The notes beneath the pieces are model-generated. The model worked only from the letters and a program-made list of their open reading frames with translations, was not told the origin of the DNA and did no database searches. A stretch of DNA of 34,803 nt, taken from contig CAYJJU010000022.1 of NCBI GenBank assembly GCA_964370635.1, positions 1 through 34,803 on the forward strand. The letters are read 5' to 3'. Origin of the DNA: SIG603 sp964370635. Lineage in GTDB: Bacteria > Bacillota > Clostridia > Oscillospirales > Acutalibacteraceae. Below are positions 23,226-32,231 of the stretch, in pieces (within the stretch, counting starts at the first letter, position 1; every line of letters starts with the position of its first letter). Made by a program: the position numbers and the translations under genes.

Positions 23226-23440
23226 GGAATTACCGCGGTACCACCTCATTTTACCGTATAAACGGCCTCTAAGAAAGCTAACACTTTCCAAACGCTTTAA
23301 CGTGCGTTACACCGACAATTCCTACTATTTTTTCAAAATTGCAACTCCGAAATGTATTTCACAAACCATTGCTGCCTGTTCTCACCTGCCACAGACTCTC
23401 TGAAAGCTTAAATTTGCTACTTCTTTTCTTCTCAGTCATT
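23191..23440 (-). promoter_or_regulatory. Tyrosine T-box riboswitch leader
   Basis: Fills the 312-bp gap between recN and tyrS. On the minus strand it shows an AGAGAG box near 23403-23396, the stem I segments GGCAGGTGAGAACAGG and GTGAAATACATTTCGGAGT, and the specifier UAC (Tyr) at 23356-23354. The T-box sequence TGGTACCGCGG follows at 23243-23233, with TGGT in the antiterminator bulge able to pair with a tRNA end whose discriminator is A, as in bacterial tRNA-Tyr. A terminator follows. Uncharged tRNA-Tyr should stabilise the antiterminator and raise tyrS transcription. Confidence 0.95.
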
Positions 23441-23446
23441 AATGTG

Positions 23447-23475
23447 ATTATAAACCTATTGATTATGCTTGTCAA
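23447..23475 (-). promoter_or_regulatory. Consensus sigma-A promoter of tyrS
   Basis: Minus strand: perfect TTGACA (23475-23470), 17-bp spacer, perfect TATAAT (23452-23447). The -35 box contains the TGA stop of recN. Confidence 0.9.
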
Positions 23476-25127
23476 GTGCTTTCAAGCATTTCTCTTGCCA
23501 TTTTTCTCTTAAGCTCTGTTATTCCATCGCCCGAGGTAATTCTGGCAAGCTCGTCTATTCTCTTTTCGTAATCTAAATTTGTCACACGGGTAATCGTCTT
23601 GTCTTTTGTCTCATCTTTCTTAATAAGCATGTGGTTATCTGCCATTGCGGCAATTTGCGCTAGATGTGTAATGCAAATTAACTGATTATTTTTTGAAAGT
23701 TGTTTTAATTTTTTGCCTACCTTGTTTCCGGCCTCTCCACTTATTCCGGCGTCTATTTCGTCAAAAACCATGGTTTCTTCAGAATCTTTTTTCGATACCG
23801 CTATTTTAAGCGCTAGCATAATTCTTGAGAGTTCACCGCCCGAGGCAATTTTTGACATGGGTTTTAAATCTTCACCCTTGTTTGCCGACACCAAAAATTC
23901 TATTTTGTCACAGCCTTTACTTGTAAGCACAGTGCGCTCTTGGTGCACCGAAAACTGTATGTTTGGCATATTTAAAAAATACAGCTCTTCTTTGATTTTT
24001 TCACAAAACTTTGTAGAGGCATCTTTCCTTTTTGCCGAAATATCTTTTGCAAGCTTTATTGCCTCTTCTTTTACCACTTCAAACTCTTCCGATAAATTTT
24101 CAAGCCTTTCGTCGGTAAGTTTTATCTCTAAAAGCTCTTTTTTACAGTGCTCTAAATTTTCTAAAATTTCCTCTTCATTTTCACCGTATTTAAGGCTCAA
24201 TTTATAAAGCAGGTCAAGCCTTGCTTCTACTTCCTCAAGCTCTTTTGGGTCAAACTCCAGGTTTTCAAAATACGCCCTGCTTTCGGCACTTATATCCAAA
24301 AGGCTGTACTCTATGTCCCTAACCTTGTCGGCAAGTGCCCTTACTTCTTCATAATTTTTTGCAGCGTTTTCAAAATTTATTGCAAGGCTTGATATAGCGC
24401 TTAAAATATTTGTATCTTCACAGTTTAAAAGCATGTTGGCCTCTTGCAAGTTTTGCGCTATACTCTCACCATTTCTTATCTTTTCTCTCTTTTTAACTAA
24501 ACTATCTCGCTCGCCTACCTTGATGTCCGCAAGCTCCATCTCTTCGATTTGATAGCTGAGCAAATCAATGCGGCGCTCCTTTTGCTTTTCGTCTGTAATA
24601 AGGGCGTCAAGCTCTTTTTTTAGCTCTTTTAATTTGTTGAATTTTATGGTATATGCCTTAATTTCTTCGTTTAAACTTGCAAAATCGTCCAGATATTTTC
24701 CATGAATATCAGGCGATAAAAGCTCATGACTGTCGTGCTGGCCGTGTACGCAAATTAAATTTTCACAAATTGGCTTAAGCATCGATAAGGTGACCGGAAC
24801 TCCGTTTATTTTCGATAGCGATTTACCGTTTTGCTTTATGTCTCTAAAAATCTGTACCTCGCCGTTTTCACAGGGAATGTCCATCTCCAACAGTTTTTTT
24901 ACAAAAGGTTTAGGAACATCACAAAACAGGGCCGTCACACGTGCAAACGCCGCCCCGGTTCTAATAATGTCTTTTGATGTGCGCTTACCCATTATCATTT
25001 CTATAGAATCTATGATTATGGATTTACCCGCACCTGTTTCACCCGTCATGACGGTAAGACCGCTTTCAAAATCAATCTCTGCCTTTTCTATGACGGCAAT
25101 ATTTTCTATATTTAAACTTCTTAGCAT
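23472..25127 (-). CDS. recN: DNA repair protein RecN
   Basis: SMC-like ATPase of double-strand break repair. The 551 residues have Walker A GETGAGKSIIIDS (about 31-43), two long charged helical stretches forming the coiled coil (about 150-340), the ABC signature ASGGELSRIMLALK (about 425) and Walker B ETMVFDEIDAGISGE (about 450-464), followed by LICITHLAQIAAMADNH. Length fits (about 550-570). Start ATG after GTGGGGATTT, 12 bp beyond argR. It is the last gene of the nine-gene run; its stop codon is built into the tyrS promoter, and I see no terminator of its own. Confidence 0.95.
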   Translation of the reverse strand: MLRSLNIENIAVIEKAEIDFESGLTVMTGETGAGKSIIIDSIEMIMGKRTSKDIIRTGAAFARVTALFCDVPKPFVKKLLEMDIPCENGEVQIFRDIKQNGKSLSKINGVPVTLSMLKPICENLICVHGQHDSHELLSPDIHGKYLDDFASLNEEIKAYTIKFNKLKELKKELDALITDEKQKERRIDLLSYQIEEMELADIKVGERDSLVKKREKIRNGESIAQNLQEANMLLNCEDTNILSAISSLAINFENAAKNYEEVRALADKVRDIEYSLLDISAESRAYFENLEFDPKELEEVEARLDLLYKLSLKYGENEEEILENLEHCKKELLEIKLTDERLENLSEEFEVVKEEAIKLAKDISAKRKDASTKFCEKIKEELYFLNMPNIQFSVHQERTVLTSKGCDKIEFLVSANKGEDLKPMSKIASGGELSRIMLALKIAVSKKDSEETMVFDEIDAGISGEAGNKVGKKLKQLSKNNQLICITHLAQIAAMADNHMLIKKDETKDKTITRVTNLDYEKRIDELARITSGDGITELKRKMAREMLEST

Positions 25128-25139
25128 AAATCCCCACCA

Positions 25140-25592
25140 CTAAACAGTAATTATCTCTTCAAGCTCTCTTTGTTTTTCCATGCCAATTTCAGGCGTTTTT
25201 GCAATTGCAAAAATAGTGTCCTCACCTGCCAAAGTTCCAATAAATCCAAAAGAGGCATTGGCATCCATTGCGGCGCATACAGCCTGAGCCATACCCGTAA
25301 TGCACTTTATTACCACTATATTCCCTGCGGCTTCTACGCTTAATACCGAGTCTTTAAATAGCGGATAAAATTTTGATGAAATATCTCTTGAATTTTCACC
25401 ACCCATAGAGTATCTGTACACTCCATTATTTGACAGTGTTTTTACAAGCCTTAACTCTTTTATGTCTCTTGAAACAGTCGCCTGAGTTACATCAAACCCA
25501 TCACTTTTAAGGTGCTTTAAAAGCTCTTCTTGTGTTTCTATATTATTTTCTCTTATAAGTTCTCTAATCTTGTCATGTCTTCTGGTTTTCAT
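25140..25592 (-). CDS. argR: Arginine repressor ArgR/AhrC
   Basis: Arginine-sensing hexameric DNA-binding regulator. The 150 residues show the N-terminal winged helix (RHDKIRELIRENNIETQEEL, then DVTQATVSRDIKELRL, about 5-50) and the C-terminal arginine-binding and oligomerisation domain with GTLAGEDTIFAIA (about 118-130). Length is standard. The start follows TAGGAGGAAGAAA. The argR-recN neighbourhood is conserved in many Firmicutes although no arginine genes are nearby. I did not find a clear ARG box in the window. Confidence 0.95.
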   Translation of the reverse strand: MKTRRHDKIRELIRENNIETQEELLKHLKSDGFDVTQATVSRDIKELRLVKTLSNNGVYRYSMGGENSRDISSKFYPLFKDSVLSVEAAGNIVVIKCITGMAQAVCAAMDANASFGFIGTLAGEDTIFAIAKTPEIGMEKQRELEEIITV

Positions 25593-25607
25593 TTTCTTCC
25601 TCCTATT

Positions 25608-26390
25608 TTAAATTAGTTTTTTACTAAGTACATCGTAAAAATTTTTCTTCTCTGCCATAATAAGTCTTGCATATTTTTTTGAATGAGAAAAGCTTATTTC
25701 GTCTGATTTATTAAGCTCTATTGCACGCTCACCATCAAGTGTTAAAAAGACTTTTCCCGTATATTTTTCACTTACATACACATTAAGTTTTGTGTCTTTT
25801 GAAAAAACCAAGCTTCGGTTAAAAAGCGTATGTGGACAAATCGGCGTAAACAATAGACACTCCATCAAGGGGTCAAGTACCGGGCCTCCTGCCGATAAAG
25901 AATACGCTGTAGAGCCTGTAGGGCTTGACACTATGAGTCCGTCTGCCCTGTAGCTAAATTTTGAGCCATTCATAAGCACCCTGTAGTCGATAAGCCTTGA
26001 AAGCTCGCTGGATATTACGGCATCATTTAGCGCCGTACCCACAAATTTATCGTTTACAAATGCGTCTATCATCATTCGCTTTTCTACTATATGTTCGCCC
26101 TCTAATAAGGGGCATATTTTATCAAGCTCCAAAACCTCAAGGCCTGCCATATACCCTATGCGCCCTAAGTTTATTCCTAGCACGGGTTTATCAAATTTTG
26201 CCGCCAGTTTGGCAACACGCAAAATAGTTCCGTCGCCTCCTATTGCAATATACACGTCTAAGCTATCGTCTAATCCTATGCTATCATCCGTAAGAACCTC
26301 GTGACCTCTTTTTATAAGTATTTCCCTTACAGATGCTAATAGCTTTATTGCCTCTTCTTTTTCCTTATTTGGTAACAAGGCTATTCTCAT
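25608..26390 (-). CDS. nadK: NAD kinase
   Basis: Phosphorylates NAD to NADP. The 260 residues contain the signature AIGGDGTILRVAKLA (about 51-65) with GGDGT, the NE/D-type segment ALNDAVISS, and the glycine-rich YRADGLIVSSPTGSTAYSLS (about 148-167) that binds NAD. Length is on the short side of normal (about 260-300), as in other Firmicute NadK proteins. Start ATG eight bases after AGGAGG. It lies between tlyA and argR, as in many Clostridia. Confidence 0.95.
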   Translation of the reverse strand: MRIALLPNKEKEEAIKLLASVREILIKRGHEVLTDDSIGLDDSLDVYIAIGGDGTILRVAKLAAKFDKPVLGINLGRIGYMAGLEVLELDKICPLLEGEHIVEKRMMIDAFVNDKFVGTALNDAVISSELSRLIDYRVLMNGSKFSYRADGLIVSSPTGSTAYSLSAGGPVLDPLMECLLFTPICPHTLFNRSLVFSKDTKLNVYVSEKYTGKVFLTLDGERAIELNKSDEISFSHSKKYARLIMAEKKNFYDVLSKKLI

Positions 26391-26402
26391 GCCATACTCC
26401 TC

Positions 26403-27206
26403 CTATAACTCTTGGTGAGATTTCTCTACGATTTCTCTAGGCTCATAGCCTAAAAACTTCTCTGCATCGTCACTCTTTTGCAAAAATGCAAGATATTCTA
26501 TATTGCCCTCAGGCCCTTTAATCGGTGAAAAATCCAAGCCACATACACTGTAGCCGTTATTTACTGCAAACTCGCATATGGTTTCCACCACTTCTATATG
26601 TACCGCCTTGTCTTTTACGACGCCTTTTTTGCCAACTTTTTCTCGCCCTGCCTCAAACTGAGGTTTAATAAGACAGACTAAATTCGCATCACTCGACAAT
26701 AAATCCCTAATAGCCGGCAAAATTATTTTAAGCGAAATAAATGAAACATCAATCGATACAAAATCCACCTCGTCGCCTACTTGCTCTTTTGTAAGATACC
26801 TAGCATTTTGCCTTTCAAGGTTTACAACTCTATCGTCGGTACGTAAAGACCACGCAAGTTGTCCATAGCCCACGTCAATTGCATATACTTTTTTCGCCCC
26901 GTTTTGAAGCATGCAATCTGTAAATCCACCCGTAGACGCACCTACGTCCATGCAGACTTTATCTTTTAAGTCTATAGGGAAATTCTCCATGGCTTTTTCA
27001 AGTTTTAATCCGCCACGGCTTACATATTTAAGTTTATTTCCTCTTACCTCTATATTTGCCTCCACGCTTATTTGCGTGCCTGGCTTATCTGATTTTTGGT
27101 TATCAACATACACAAGACCTTCCATGATTAAAAGCCTTGCCTTTTCTCTGCTTGGAGCTAATTTTTTCTCAAAAAGAAGCACATCAAGTCTTAATTTTTC
27201 CGCCAT
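26403..27206 (-). CDS. tlyA: TlyA-family rRNA 2'-O-methyltransferase
   Basis: S4-domain methyltransferase; characterised TlyA enzymes methylate ribose 2'-O positions in 16S and/or 23S rRNA and affect capreomycin response. The 267 residues start MAEKLRLDVLLFEKKLAPSR, an S4 RNA-binding domain (about 3-65), then a Rossmann SAM-binding domain (VCMDVGASTGGFTDCMLQNG, about 82-101; VYAIDVGYGQLAW; VDFVSIDVSFISLKIILPA; CLIKPQFEAGREKVGKKGVV). A TTG at 27245 opens the frame 13 codons earlier with a poor ribosome binding site. The ATG at 27206 follows GGAGG and gives the usual TlyA N-terminus, so I use it. Older hemolysin labels for this family are misleading. Confidence 0.92.
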   Translation of the reverse strand: MAEKLRLDVLLFEKKLAPSREKARLLIMEGLVYVDNQKSDKPGTQISVEANIEVRGNKLKYVSRGGLKLEKAMENFPIDLKDKVCMDVGASTGGFTDCMLQNGAKKVYAIDVGYGQLAWSLRTDDRVVNLERQNARYLTKEQVGDEVDFVSIDVSFISLKIILPAIRDLLSSDANLVCLIKPQFEAGREKVGKKGVVKDKAVHIEVVETICEFAVNNGYSVCGLDFSPIKGPEGNIEYLAFLQKSDDAEKFLGYEPREIVEKSHQEL

Positions 27207-27257
27207 AAATGCCAAGTCCTCCGTCTCGCATATCAAATATTTCAAACTCTTACTTTT

Positions 27258-29111
27258 CTAACATAGACTTTTTGCCGTGTCGGCAATAGACTGCGCATCC
27301 ATCGAGTTTTTCCTCATTTGCTCCGCCATTGGATCATGGCTTACAAACGGGTCTTTTACGGCTATAACGCTATAACTTCCCTTATATTTTCTCTGCATAA
27401 GTAGAGACAATAAATATTCGTTTATTCCGCCACAGCTTTGCGCTTCCTCAACAAATAAAACACTTTCGTATTTTTCAATTTCCTCTATGACACCCATGTC
27501 TATGGGGAAAATTTTATTGAGTTTATAAATGACTGCATTTTTATTTGTCGCCCTAAGTTTTTCAAGTGCTAGGGCGCAGTTTGAAAACACTCTGCCATAA
27601 GTTACAATTGCAAGCTTTGCAGTTTTTTCACCGTAAACATCATAGTCATTAAACTGTGATACAAAGTCTGTCGGCCTGTACATTTGGCCGCCTCTTGGAT
27701 ATCTTAGCGCAACCAAATTAAACGGCTCTTCCACCACTCTTTGCAGGGTAAAATCCAGTTCATCAAAATAAGATGGTGAAAAAATTGTTATATTCGGCAC
27801 GGTTCTTAAAAAGCTGACATCAAATAGGCCTTGATGCGTTCTTCCGTCTTCGCCTACCATTCCCGCCCTGTCGACTGCCAAAATTACCTTTAAATTTTGC
27901 AGTGCTATGTCATGAATCAAGCTGTCATAAGCCCTTTGCAAAAACGTAGAATACACCGCAAACACAGGAAGTAGTCCGTCCCGTGCAAGGCCTGCTGCAA
28001 AAGTTGCGGCATGCGCCTCCGCTATTCCCACATCAAAAAATCTTTCTTTATGGGTCTTAGAAAATTCCAAAAGCCCTGTTCCCGTCGCCATTGCGGCAGT
28101 TATTGCGCAGATTTTCTTGTTTTGCCCTGCAATATTTGTAAGGCAATTTCCAAATACATCTGAAAATGATTTTTTAGGAGCCGGGACTTCTCCTGTGCTC
28201 TTATTAAAAGGTGAAACACCGTGAAACACGCCAGGTCTTTCTTCTGCATGGGCATAGCCTTTGCCCTTTACCGTCCTTAAGTGAATTACGATAGGTTTAT
28301 TTAACTTTTTAACATTGGTAAGTGTGTCTTTTAAAAGGTGAAGATTATGCCCGTCAAGCGGCCCATAATACTTAAAACCCATGTCTTCAAAAATATTTGT
28401 ATTGTACACAAGCTTTCTAATTCTTGTCTTGACTCGTCTAACTCCACTTGCGACATTTTTTCCAACAAGTGGAATTTTGCCAAGTGCAAATTCTATAGAA
28501 CTTTTCGCCTTAATATAACCTTTTGAGCTTCTCATATAGGTCAAATATTTTGCGATAGAGCCAACGTTTTTGGAAATTGACATATTGTTATCGTTTATTA
28601 TAACAATAAAATTTTTACGTCTTCTCCCGGCATTGTTAAGCCCCTCAAAGGCAAGTCCGCCCGTAAGCGAGCCGTCGCCTATAATAGCAACGGTAAAGCC
28701 GTCTTCATCTTTTACCTGCTTGCCCATTGCTATGCCTAAGGCAGAGGAAATTGACGCACTGCTGTGCCCTGTCGTAAATGGGTCAAAATCGCTTTCCTCT
28801 CTTGAGGGGAAGCCCGACAGTCCACCGCTTGACCTTATCGTGTTAAATTCTTTTTTTCGTCCTGTAAGAATTTTATATGGATAGCACTGGTGGCCGACGT
28901 CCCACACCACAGAGTCCTTATCTAAATCAAACACCGAAAGCAGTGCAACCGACAGCTCCACCACACCAAGGTTAGAGGCTAGGTGTCCGCCGTTTTTTGA
29001 AACAGCGGATATAATTTCCTCCCTGATTTCACTACATAGCTGTTTTTCTTCGTTTTTATTTAAACTGCTTAGCTTTTTATAATCGTCTAAGCCCTCTAAA
29101 ATACTTGTCAT
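27258..29111 (-). CDS. dxs: 1-deoxy-D-xylulose-5-phosphate synthase
   Basis: Thiamine-diphosphate enzyme that condenses pyruvate and glyceraldehyde-3-phosphate, the entry step of the MEP isoprenoid pathway. The 617 residues show VVWDVGHQCYPYKILTGR (about 68-85), the ThDP motif GDGSLTGGLAFEGLNNAG (about 144-161) closing with INDNNMSIS, the transketolase pyrimidine domain (GIAEAHAATFAAGLA), DRAGMVGEDGRTHQG and a C-terminal domain. Length is normal (about 620). ATG after GAGGAGATT. It is 12 bp after folD and upstream of tlyA, the common Firmicute order. Confidence 0.96.
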   Translation of the reverse strand: MTSILEGLDDYKKLSSLNKNEEKQLCSEIREEIISAVSKNGGHLASNLGVVELSVALLSVFDLDKDSVVWDVGHQCYPYKILTGRKKEFNTIRSSGGLSGFPSREESDFDPFTTGHSSASISSALGIAMGKQVKDEDGFTVAIIGDGSLTGGLAFEGLNNAGRRRKNFIVIINDNNMSISKNVGSIAKYLTYMRSSKGYIKAKSSIEFALGKIPLVGKNVASGVRRVKTRIRKLVYNTNIFEDMGFKYYGPLDGHNLHLLKDTLTNVKKLNKPIVIHLRTVKGKGYAHAEERPGVFHGVSPFNKSTGEVPAPKKSFSDVFGNCLTNIAGQNKKICAITAAMATGTGLLEFSKTHKERFFDVGIAEAHAATFAAGLARDGLLPVFAVYSTFLQRAYDSLIHDIALQNLKVILAVDRAGMVGEDGRTHQGLFDVSFLRTVPNITIFSPSYFDELDFTLQRVVEEPFNLVALRYPRGGQMYRPTDFVSQFNDYDVYGEKTAKLAIVTYGRVFSNCALALEKLRATNKNAVIYKLNKIFPIDMGVIEEIEKYESVLFVEEAQSCGGINEYLLSLLMQRKYKGSYSVIAVKDPFVSHDPMAEQMRKNSMDAQSIADTAKSLC

Positions 29112-29123
29112 AATCTCCTCAAA

Positions 29124-29978
29124 TTAAAGCATGCCGTTTTGTGCCTTGGCAGCATTTAATGTATTTTTCATTAGCATGGCAATGGTCATAGGCCCTACTC
29201 CGCCCGGTACAGGTGTTATGTATGATGCAACTTTTTCTACTTCTTCAAAGTCAACATCGCCCACAAGCTTTCCGTCTTCATTTCTGTTGATTCCAACATC
29301 AATTACAACAGCACCCTCTTTTACCATGTCTTTTTTTACAAATTTTGCTATGCCCACTGCGGCTACTAAAATATCAGCGCCCTTACATACTGCGCTTAAA
29401 TCCTTTGTTCTGCTGTGGCAAATTGTTACCGTACCATGTGCATGTAAAAGCAGCATTGCCATAGGTTTTCCCACTATATTGCTTCTTCCTATAACCACGC
29501 AGTCCTTGCCGTTTATTTCAATTCCTGTAGATTTAATAAGCTCCATAACTCCCGCAGGCGTACATGGTAAAAAGTTGTAGTCCCCTATCATGATTTTGCC
29601 CACGTTTTCTGCATGGAAGGCATCTACGTCTTTTATTGGCGATATTGCCTGTATGACCTCGTTTTCATTTAGTCCCTTAGGAAGTGGCATTTGCACCAAA
29701 ATTCCGTTTACAGCAGGCGAATTATTTAAGGTTTTTACAAGGTCAATAAGTTCTTTTTGTGTGGTAGTTTCGGGAAGTGCGTACTCCTCTGAGTAAATTC
29801 CGCACTGCTCACACGCAAGTTTTTTATTTCTTACATAAACTTTTGATGCAGGGTCGTCTCCGACTATCACAACGGCAAGCCCCGGCTTTACGCCTTTTTC
29901 TTTTAATGCCTCAACTTCAAGTTTAATCTCCTCTTTTACTTTTTGCGATACCGCTTTTCCATCAATAATTTTAGCCAT
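29124..29978 (-). CDS. folD: FolD methylenetetrahydrofolate dehydrogenase/cyclohydrolase
   Basis: Bifunctional one-carbon enzyme interconverting 5,10-methylene- and 10-formyl-THF. The 284 residues include KVYVRNKKLACEQCGI with the catalytic Lys (about 53-68), VQMPLPKGLNE (about 98), PCTPAGVMELI (about 137-147), the NADP-binding VVIGRSNIVGKPMAMLLL (about 156-173) and the C-terminal TPVPGGVGPMTIAML. The frame opens at an ATG at 30002, but MAKIIDGKAVSQKV at 29978 is the family start. That start overlaps the lgt stop by 8 nt and uses GAGGAAGAAGAAA inside lgt as its ribosome binding site. Confidence 0.95.
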   Translation of the reverse strand: MAKIIDGKAVSQKVKEEIKLEVEALKEKGVKPGLAVVIVGDDPASKVYVRNKKLACEQCGIYSEEYALPETTTQKELIDLVKTLNNSPAVNGILVQMPLPKGLNENEVIQAISPIKDVDAFHAENVGKIMIGDYNFLPCTPAGVMELIKSTGIEINGKDCVVIGRSNIVGKPMAMLLLHAHGTVTICHSRTKDLSAVCKGADILVAAVGIAKFVKKDMVKEGAVVIDVGINRNEDGKLVGDVDFEEVEKVASYITPVPGGVGPMTIAMLMKNTLNAAKAQNGML

Positions 29979-30921
29979 TTTCTTCTTCCTCGTTTCCTTC
30001 ATTATTTTCTATAATATCTTGTGTTTCTTTTTTGTCTTCCGCACTATCCTCTAAAATCTCTTCTACTTCTTCTGATTTTACATTAAGTGCCATTACCGTT
30101 TTATTCCCACAGCCTGCAAGAGCCGTTCTTTTTCTGAAAAACACCAGCGCCGCCACAGCGACAAGCACGCTTGCTACCGCCACTACTTGTGATACTTTTA
30201 AATTTATTGCAGGCACCATTAAACTGTCTGTTCTGAGTCCTTCGATAAAAAATCTCGATATACCATACCATACTATATACAAAAGGAAGGTCTGCCCGTC
30301 GTATCTTCTCATTTTTTTATTAAAGAAGTGGAGCAAAACAAAGCCTAATGCGCAAAGCAAGGACTCATATAAAAAGCAAGGATGAACCGTCGTTACAACG
30401 CCGTCTACAACAGTGTTTTGTGACATCATTCCCCAAGGAAGCGTCGTTTCATCGCCAAATGCCTCTTGATTTATAAAGTTACCCCAACGCCCGATGCCTT
30501 GGCCTATCAAAAAGCCTATGGAGCCCACATCGAGCATCGATAGCACATTCATTTTCTTAAAGCGCATTACAAGACCGCCGCCTAAAAGTCCGCCTATTAT
30601 ACCGCCATAAATGCCAAGGCCTCCGTCCCGTATGTCGAATATCTCCATCGGGTTTTGTATATATTTGTCGCCCGGATAAAATATAACGTAATAAAGTCTT
30701 GCACCAATTATGCCCAGCACTATTCCTGCAAGTACCGCATCAAAAAGTGCATCTTTGTCTATTTTCATTGCCTTTGCATTAAAATACCCGTAAAGCACTG
30801 CGAGCACAACACCTGTTGCAATTATGATACCATACCAATAAACATCTAAACCAAAAACCGTAAACGCCACAGGATTTATAGTAAACTCTAGCGACAGCCC
30901 CGGAAATTCTACATTGTACAT
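29971..30921 (-). CDS. lgt: Prolipoprotein diacylglyceryl transferase
   Basis: Integral membrane enzyme that adds diacylglycerol to lipoprotein lipobox Cys. The 316 residues show about seven membrane helices, YWYGIIIATGVVLAVLYGY near the N-terminus, IIGARLYYVIFYP with the conserved Arg (about 73-86), the family signature GRWGNFINQEAFG (about 144-156), and RYDGQTFLLYIVWYGISRF. After the last helix comes a cytoplasmic tail of about 50 residues, strongly acidic (EEVEEILEDSAEDKKETQDI and on), which most Lgt proteins lack. It lies between the M16 pair and folD. Start follows AAAGGAGTTTAAAT. Confidence 0.95.
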   Translation of the reverse strand: MYNVEFPGLSLEFTINPVAFTVFGLDVYWYGIIIATGVVLAVLYGYFNAKAMKIDKDALFDAVLAGIVLGIIGARLYYVIFYPGDKYIQNPMEIFDIRDGGLGIYGGIIGGLLGGGLVMRFKKMNVLSMLDVGSIGFLIGQGIGRWGNFINQEAFGDETTLPWGMMSQNTVVDGVVTTVHPCFLYESLLCALGFVLLHFFNKKMRRYDGQTFLLYIVWYGISRFFIEGLRTDSLMVPAINLKVSQVVAVASVLVAVAALVFFRKRTALAGCGNKTVMALNVKSEEVEEILEDSAEDKKETQDIIENNEGNEEEENG

Positions 30922-30938
30922 ATTTAAACTCCTTTAAA

Positions 30939-32231
30939 TCACTCATCGTCTGACGGCAAAACGACCGACAGCACCGAGCATTCTTTATTCATCATCTTTA
31001 ATAATTTTTCGTTCGCATCTTCCAAAGTAATTTTTGAAAACACGTCGATATACGTATAAAGCTCTCTATTTTTAAAATTCAAAGAACTAATTGCATTACT
31101 AATGTTTGATGCGTTGTTAAGCCCCGAAATATTTGCGCCGTAAATAGACTTTTTCGCCCTGCTAAAGTCCTCTTCCAAAAGCCCTTCTGCCTTAAGCCTT
31201 GCTATTTCTTCATCAATAAGCTCTTTTACCTTTTTAGGGTCTTTTGACTCGCCCACAAAAATTGTTGTGGCAAAACCGTCGCCCTCTAAAAACTCATATC
31301 CAAATGACGAGTCGTTTATAAGCTCTAAATCATAAAGCTTTTTAAACAGAGGCGAAGAAGTTGAGGCTATTACATCCAAAATTATTTCTGATAGCGCAAC
31401 AGATTTTTCGTCCTGAAACTCATTTTCAATCTTTTCTTTGTAGCCAATTTCAAAAAGTGGCATTCCAACAGAAAGTTTTTCTTCTACATAAGAATTTACT
31501 ATCGTGTCGGGCTCTTCTTCAAAATATCTTGTAATTTCTGTATTTTCAGAAGGTTTTAGAATTTTGTCACATAATATAAGTGCTCTCTCAACATCAATTT
31601 TACCCGATATTACAAGCGACATGTTGTGAAGATTATAAAATGTATTATAGCAGCGGTATAAATATTCCGGAGTTATGTCCGCAATGCTCTCGACCGTACC
31701 TGCTATGTCCTCTTTTACAGGGTGGTTATGGTACATATTTCTTAAAAGATTAAACATCACCCTCCAATGCGGGTCGTCTTCATACATTTTAATTTCCTGC
31801 TCAATTATGCCACGCTCTTTCTCGACGCCCTCTTTTGTAAAATACGGCGCCGTGACAAAGTCAAGCAAAATTTCAAGAGCACTATACGGGTCACCTGTTG
31901 TGGAAAACAAATAACAAGTATTTTCAAAATCGGTATAGGCATTGGCATCCGCACCTGTTTTTGCATATCTCTCAAAGGCATCTCCGTCTTCACTCTCAAA
32001 AAGCTTATGCTCTAAAAAATGAGCTATTCCCGAGGGCACTTTATGCACCACATCGTCTTTATCTGTTAAAAAACTGACATCAACCGAGCCGTATCTTGTG
32101 CTAAACATTGCATAAGTGGTTTGAAAATTAGGTTTTGGATAAATTATAACTTCAAGCCCGCTTTGATGCTTAATTTTATAGTACTCTTCCCCTATTCTAT
32201 GACTTGAAACCACAGTCATATCATGCTTCAT
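30939..32231 (-). CDS. M16 metallopeptidase, catalytic subunit type
   Basis: Zinc peptidase of the insulysin/processing-peptidase family, YmfH-like. The 430 residues carry the inverted zinc motif HFLEH in SGIAHFLEHKLFE (about 70-82) and the distal Glu in GIIEQEIKMYEDDPHW (about 145-160), so it looks active. The second half (about 230-430) is the non-catalytic repeat. Family members cut peptides of tens of residues. It overlaps its paralogue by 11 nt and uses GGGGGATTAAGAAAA as ribosome binding site. Such pairs are common in Firmicutes; some, such as AlbE/AlbF, process RiPPs. Confidence 0.9.
   Translation of the reverse strand: MKHDMTVVSSHRIGEEYYKIKHQSGLEVIIYPKPNFQTTYAMFSTRYGSVDVSFLTDKDDVVHKVPSGIAHFLEHKLFESEDGDAFERYAKTGADANAYTDFENTCYLFSTTGDPYSALEILLDFVTAPYFTKEGVEKERGIIEQEIKMYEDDPHWRVMFNLLRNMYHNHPVKEDIAGTVESIADITPEYLYRCYNTFYNLHNMSLVISGKIDVERALILCDKILKPSENTEITRYFEEEPDTIVNSYVEEKLSVGMPLFEIGYKEKIENEFQDEKSVALSEIILDVIASTSSPLFKKLYDLELINDSSFGYEFLEGDGFATTIFVGESKDPKKVKELIDEEIARLKAEGLLEEDFSRAKKSIYGANISGLNNASNISNAISSLNFKNRELYTYIDVFSKITLEDANEKLLKMMNKECSVLSVVLPSDDE

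Noticed and set aside
23160..23291. 44-codon N-terminal extension of tyrS
   Set aside because: It translates the T-box antiterminator and terminator; the ATG at 23159 has a proper ribosome binding site and the family N-terminus.
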